NCBI GenBank assembly: GCA_030837265.1
Contig: JAUPKV010000371.1
Coordinates: 1 to 6,671, forward strand
Length of the DNA: 6,671 bases
Source of the DNA: Methanobacteriota archaeon
Lineage (GTDB): Archaea; Halobacteriota; Methanosarcinia; Methanosarcinales; Methanosarcinaceae
Direction: 5' to 3'
Below are positions 4,229 through 6,671 of this stretch, piece by piece. Position 1 is the stretch's first letter. Each line of letters begins with the position of its first letter. A program made the translations under genes and the position numbers. A model generated the notes under the pieces. It saw only the letters and a program-made list of their open reading frames with translations. It was not told the DNA's origin and did no database searches.

Positions 4229-5794
4229 ATGGAACAGTTCTCTTTTATTGCCTGCATGCCTGACAGCCCTGGAGCACTGCATACGGCAGCCGAGATAATT
4301 AAGCGGTACGAAGGAAACATTAACAGGATTCAGTATGACCGCAGGCTCGATAGATATATCGTTTTTTTTGAAGTGACTGCTGTTCCGGAGGCGTATGGTA
4401 AAATTCGCGAGGAGCTGGACAGGATAGGCTATTTGCAAACTTCCCTGCATCCCATAGCTTTTCTGAAATTCCATGTTTACCTGCCGAACTGTCCGGGTGC
4501 ATTATTTGATTTCCTGAATTATATTACTTCAGCTGGAGCAAATATCACTTACCTTGATTTTGATGAACGCGGGCAGCATCCTGAAAGGCTTGTAGTGGGT
4601 CTCAACATCGAAGATACCAGCCTTATAGATGCTCTTTTAAACGAGCTCAAGTCCGGTTACAGGCTTGAGATTCTGGAATATGATACAACCGGGGAGAAAC
4701 TTGATGATACTGTATTTTATCTCCGTTTAGCTCAGAAATTAAGGGCTTTTATCGGTAGTGCTGAGGATGATTTTTTAATGAGGTTCCTGCATGATATTAA
4801 CCATATTGCGCAGGAGCTCTCAAATCTGAAGAAAGAGCCTGTTGAGGTTTTCGGAAATATTCTGAAAGTAGGGGACTGTCTAAACCGGACTACCGGAGAG
4901 AATTTTTTTGCCGATGTGCAGAGGATAAAAATAAGCGAAGGCATCGAGCTCTTCTGTTTTCAGCCACCCTGCGGTGGAAATATCTATCTGTTCGATACTA
5001 CATCTGAAAGGGTTCTGATCGACACAGGTTATGGGATCTATTATCAGGATGTTGTGGATATGCTCCAGCACTATGGGCTTGGGGACTTAAGTCGGCTTAA
5101 AAGAATCTACATTACTCACGCCGATGCCGATCATTGTGGAGCTGCAGGCTATTTTCCTGTCCCTTCCTACCTTAACCGCGAAACTCTCCTGATCACGCGG
5201 GAAACCAGCAGGGCGTACGGATCCAACATCCAGGGTTGTATTCTCGAAGAAGTCTATACGAAAATAATTAACCTTTTTTCCAGGTTCAATCCACCTTCAA
5301 ATGTGGTACTCTTCCCTGAACTCTCTCAATCAGATGAAACAATTGAAAAAAGAGGGGCGTTTCCCATTATTGGCCGATTTAAAATCGGAAACATGAATTT
5401 TGAAGCTCTTGCAGGCTTGGGAGGGCATATGCACGGAGAAATCTTGTATCTCTGTCCGGAAGAAGGTCTGCTCTTTCCGGAAGATGCATTAATAAATTTC
5501 AAAAGCTTGAGCCCTGATAGAACGGAGTACAATGTTCTGGCTGACTATCTCATGACATCTGTGAATGTCGACAGCAAGCTTGCTCGTGAAGAGCGACATG
5601 CTCTTACTTCTCTCATTTCCGAAATTGATGAAAAGCTCGCCGAAAAAGGTAAAAAATGCGTAATCTGCTGCGGGCATGGTTCTATATCCGTACTTGAAAA
5701 TGGGAAGCTTGTTGAATATACTGGTTTCAATAGATATATTGCAAGAAAAAGAAGCGCATCTAACCCTCAAGGAGATTTGTGTAAGGATGGTTAG
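4229..5794 (+). CDS. Tandem ACT domain and metallo-beta-lactamase fold fusion protein
   Basis: This encodes 521 residues from the ATG at 4229, with GGAGA seven bases upstream. Two ACT-like ligand-binding domains come first (about residues 1-75, starting FSFIACMPDSPGALHTAAEII, and about 80-155, with FHVYLPNCPGALFDFLNYI). ACT domains usually sense amino acids or similar small ligands. A helical linker runs to about 225. The metallo-beta-lactamase fold fills the rest: NIYLFDTTSERVLIDTG, the metal motif THADADHCG (His297, Asp299, Asp301, His302), GGHMHGE (His400, His402), FPEDALI (Asp419) and CCGHGS (His483). The second His of the canonical HxHxDH is Asp. This change occurs in parts of the superfamily and may alter the metal site. 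The likely activity is a ligand-controlled hydrolase or related metalloenzyme; the substrate is unknown. The protein is full length and stands alone. Confidence 0.88.
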   Translation: MEQFSFIACMPDSPGALHTAAEIIKRYEGNINRIQYDRRLDRYIVFFEVTAVPEAYGKIREELDRIGYLQTSLHPIAFLKFHVYLPNCPGALFDFLNYITSAGANITYLDFDERGQHPERLVVGLNIEDTSLIDALLNELKSGYRLEILEYDTTGEKLDDTVFYLRLAQKLRAFIGSAEDDFLMRFLHDINHIAQELSNLKKEPVEVFGNILKVGDCLNRTTGENFFADVQRIKISEGIELFCFQPPCGGNIYLFDTTSERVLIDTGYGIYYQDVVDMLQHYGLGDLSRLKRIYITHADADHCGAAGYFPVPSYLNRETLLITRETSRAYGSNIQGCILEEVYTKIINLFSRFNPPSNVVLFPELSQSDETIEKRGAFPIIGRFKIGNMNFEALAGLGGHMHGEILYLCPEEGLLFPEDALINFKSLSPDRTEYNVLADYLMTSVNVDSKLAREERHALTSLISEIDEKLAEKGKKCVICCGHGSISVLENGKLVEYTGFNRYIARKRSASNPQGDLCKDG

Positions 5795-5818
5795 TTTAAG
5801 TAAGAATATAAGAGAATT

Positions 5819-5909
5819 GAGTATTAATAAAAGCCTGAAAATTATTAGAAGAAATAAATGTTTTGAATAAAATAAATACTTTAAACCCTGTAAACAAGCT
5901 TTAATACTC
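5819..5909. repeat. Widely spaced 9-bp inverted repeat in a convergent gap
   Basis: GAGTATTAA at 5819-5827 is the exact reverse complement of TTAATACTC at 5901-5909. The arms are separated by 73 bases of AT-rich sequence in the 240-base gap between two convergent genes. It may be chance in such composition. Confidence 0.4.
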
Positions 5910-5957
5910 GCTATTAGGTACATAAGGGGTAAATCTAATCTTCTTTTATTATTAAAC

Positions 5958-5978
5958 CATTTTTTAAAGCGTTTTTTA
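5958..5978 (+). terminator. Candidate oligo-T terminator between convergent genes
   Basis: Two T-runs of six (5960-5965 and 5972-5977) lie in the gap after the ACT-metallo-beta-lactamase gene and before the end of the convergent DUF2795 gene. Clustered T-runs are the usual archaeal termination signal. They lie about 165 bases after the stop codon, and no closer strong T-run is visible. Confidence 0.35.
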
Positions 5979-6034
5979 CTATATACCCATAGATTCTGAA
6001 AATTTATAATATTAACAATTCATAAATAAGGGAT

Positions 6035-6361
6035 TTATTCTCCTCCTCTGCCTCCGAAACCCTGGCTACTTCCCCCCGATGAGGGGCCGCCTCCTCCGGA
6101 TTCTTCAGTTTCGCCAAGTCCGGTTCCACCAAATGACTGGCTTTTTCCCCCTCCGCCTCCACCTACTTTTTGGCTGGCTAGGGCTATCGCTCGCGTAAGA
6201 GAGTCAGCTGACTTATAATCTTCATCAGGAATCATCTCTATTTGTTCAATTATGTCATTGGAAACGTTTTGTTTTCTGGCTTGCTCTATAATTTGCTCTT
6301 TTCTCATTGGAAATTTCATTCCCCTCAACATATCCTGCACGCTACTGGCACTTGCTTTCAT
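6035..6361 (-). CDS. DUF2795 family protein with Gly/Ser-rich tail
   Basis: This encodes 108 residues from the ATG at 6359-6361, with GGTGA six bases upstream. Residues about 6-62 match the DUF2795 pattern: VQDMLRGMKFPMRKEQIIEQA (a Gly-hydrophobic-Phe-Pro turn between helices), then a helical stretch with NDIIEQIEMIPDEDYKSADSL (the conserved LPD.xY-type turn, here IPDEDY) and a final helix. The family is small, helical and of unknown function; members occur in archaea and actinobacteria. Residues 67-108 are an unusual low-complexity tail of Gly with Ser, Phe and Arg, including six Gly in a row and a GFGGRGGE end. It is probably disordered and could mediate self-association or nucleic-acid contact (inference). 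Two TATA-like boxes lie upstream, and the gene appears to stand alone and converge on its neighbour. Confidence 0.85.
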   Translation of the reverse strand: MKASASSVQDMLRGMKFPMRKEQIIEQARKQNVSNDIIEQIEMIPDEDYKSADSLTRAIALASQKVGGGGGGKSQSFGGTGLGETEESGGGGPSSGGSSQGFGGRGGE

Positions 6362-6417
6362 ATCCTTTCACCTTCCCGTTGCTTATGATTCACCCCCAAT
6401 CTAAACAATTATATTAA

Positions 6418-6456
6418 TCATATAAATAAATACTTAATTATTTAATATATAAATAA
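6418..6456 (-). promoter_or_regulatory. Candidate TATA boxes for the DUF2795 gene
   Basis: On the minus strand two archaeal TATA-like sequences are present: TTTATATG near 6418-6426 and TTTATATATT near 6445-6455. The nearer one would place the transcription start about 35 bases before the ATG, leaving room for the GGTGA site. The upstream one could act alternatively with a longer leader. The rest of 6457-6593 shows nothing else but AT-rich spacer. Confidence 0.4.
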
Positions 6457-6593
6457 GCCTTCTCATGTCGAAAAAGTATCTCTATAAGATAATCATATCT
6501 ATTTTGAAAAAAATTGTTACTTAATAAAACCTTACAAAATGTAAATGTGCAAAATTAGAAGATTGTCTTAAGTGAGAACTTTTAAATAAAGTA

Positions 6594-6671
6594 TGCGAGG
6601 GGTGCGATTCGAACGCACGAATTCCTACGAAAATGGGTCCTAAGCCCATCGCCTTTGACCTGGCTGGGCAA
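6594..6671 (-). tRNA. tRNA-Leu (anticodon UAG), 5' end cut by the window edge
   Basis: Read on the minus strand, the window edge begins at positions 8-9 (TT), followed by the D arm (GCC...GGC with GGTCAAA loop). The anticodon stem ATGGG/CCCAT follows, with loop CTTAGGA giving anticodon TAG, which reads CUA-type leucine codons. Next come a long class II variable arm with a TTC/GAA stem, the T arm GTGCG-TTCGAAT-CGCAC, the 3' acceptor strand CCCTCGC and discriminator A at 6594. Only the seven-base 5' acceptor strand, expected to be GCGAGGG, lies outside the window. CCA is not encoded, so it must be added by the CCA-adding enzyme. No intron is visible. The next gene to the left on this strand is the DUF2795 gene, separated by about 230 bases. 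Confidence 0.95.

Noticed and set aside
5489..5923. 144-codon minus-strand open frame overlapping the ACT-metallo-beta-lactamase gene end
   Set aside because: Most of it is the shadow of the well-supported plus-strand gene, and the remainder reflects AT-rich spacer. There is no ribosome binding site or family signal.
6594..6671. Integration site (att) at the tRNA-Leu 3' end
   Set aside because: No second copy of the tRNA 3' end and no integrase gene are visible in the window, so there is no evidence of an integrated element here.

Overview
The window looks like a piece of a methanogenic archaeal chromosome, most likely Methanosarcina or a close relative. The reasons are the AT-rich intergenic DNA with TTTATATA-type TATA boxes, GGTGA/GGAG ribosome binding sites, a class II tRNA-Leu with no encoded CCA, and a set of proteins typical of these archaea (a DUF123 GIY-YIG-like protein, a DUF2683-like antitoxin, a DUF2795 protein and an ACT-metallo-beta-lactamase fusion). 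The genus is an inference from gene types, not from a database match.

Left part (1-1372): three copies of a 16-bp AT-rich repeat, a short GC-rich patch, one small two-helix membrane protein gene on the minus strand (303-608), and then about 750 bases with no convincing gene. That stretch ends in a second GC-rich patch with a clear hairpin and direct repeats.

Middle part (1373-3516): an ADP-ribosylglycohydrolase gene is present twice. The right copy (2572-3516) is intact with both metal-binding motifs. The left copy (1373-1680) keeps only the promoter, leader and first roughly 75 codons and is broken by a 1-base deletion and an in-frame stop. Between them lie a truncated minus-strand gene start and a complete two-gene type II toxin-antitoxin operon (ribbon-helix-helix-like antitoxin, RelE/ParE-type toxin). 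Three ATGTRCAT motifs lie between the toxin-antitoxin TATA box and its start codon, and the same ATGTACAT palindrome lies just upstream of the TATA box of both ADP-ribosylglycohydrolase copies. This raises the possibility of shared control.

Right part (3517-6671): an eight-unit array of a 14-bp G-rich repeat containing GGAGGT separates the ADP-ribosylglycohydrolase from a DUF123 gene. A 521-residue protein follows, with two ACT domains fused to a metallo-beta-lactamase fold; its metal motif reads HxDxDH rather than HxHxDH. Convergent to it is a DUF2795 protein with a long Gly/Ser-rich tail. The window ends inside a minus-strand tRNA-Leu(UAG), of which only the 5' acceptor strand is missing.

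The genes do not form one pathway. The region reads as ordinary archaeal housekeeping and conserved-hypothetical genes around a small remodelled accessory patch of gene duplication plus toxin-antitoxin operon.
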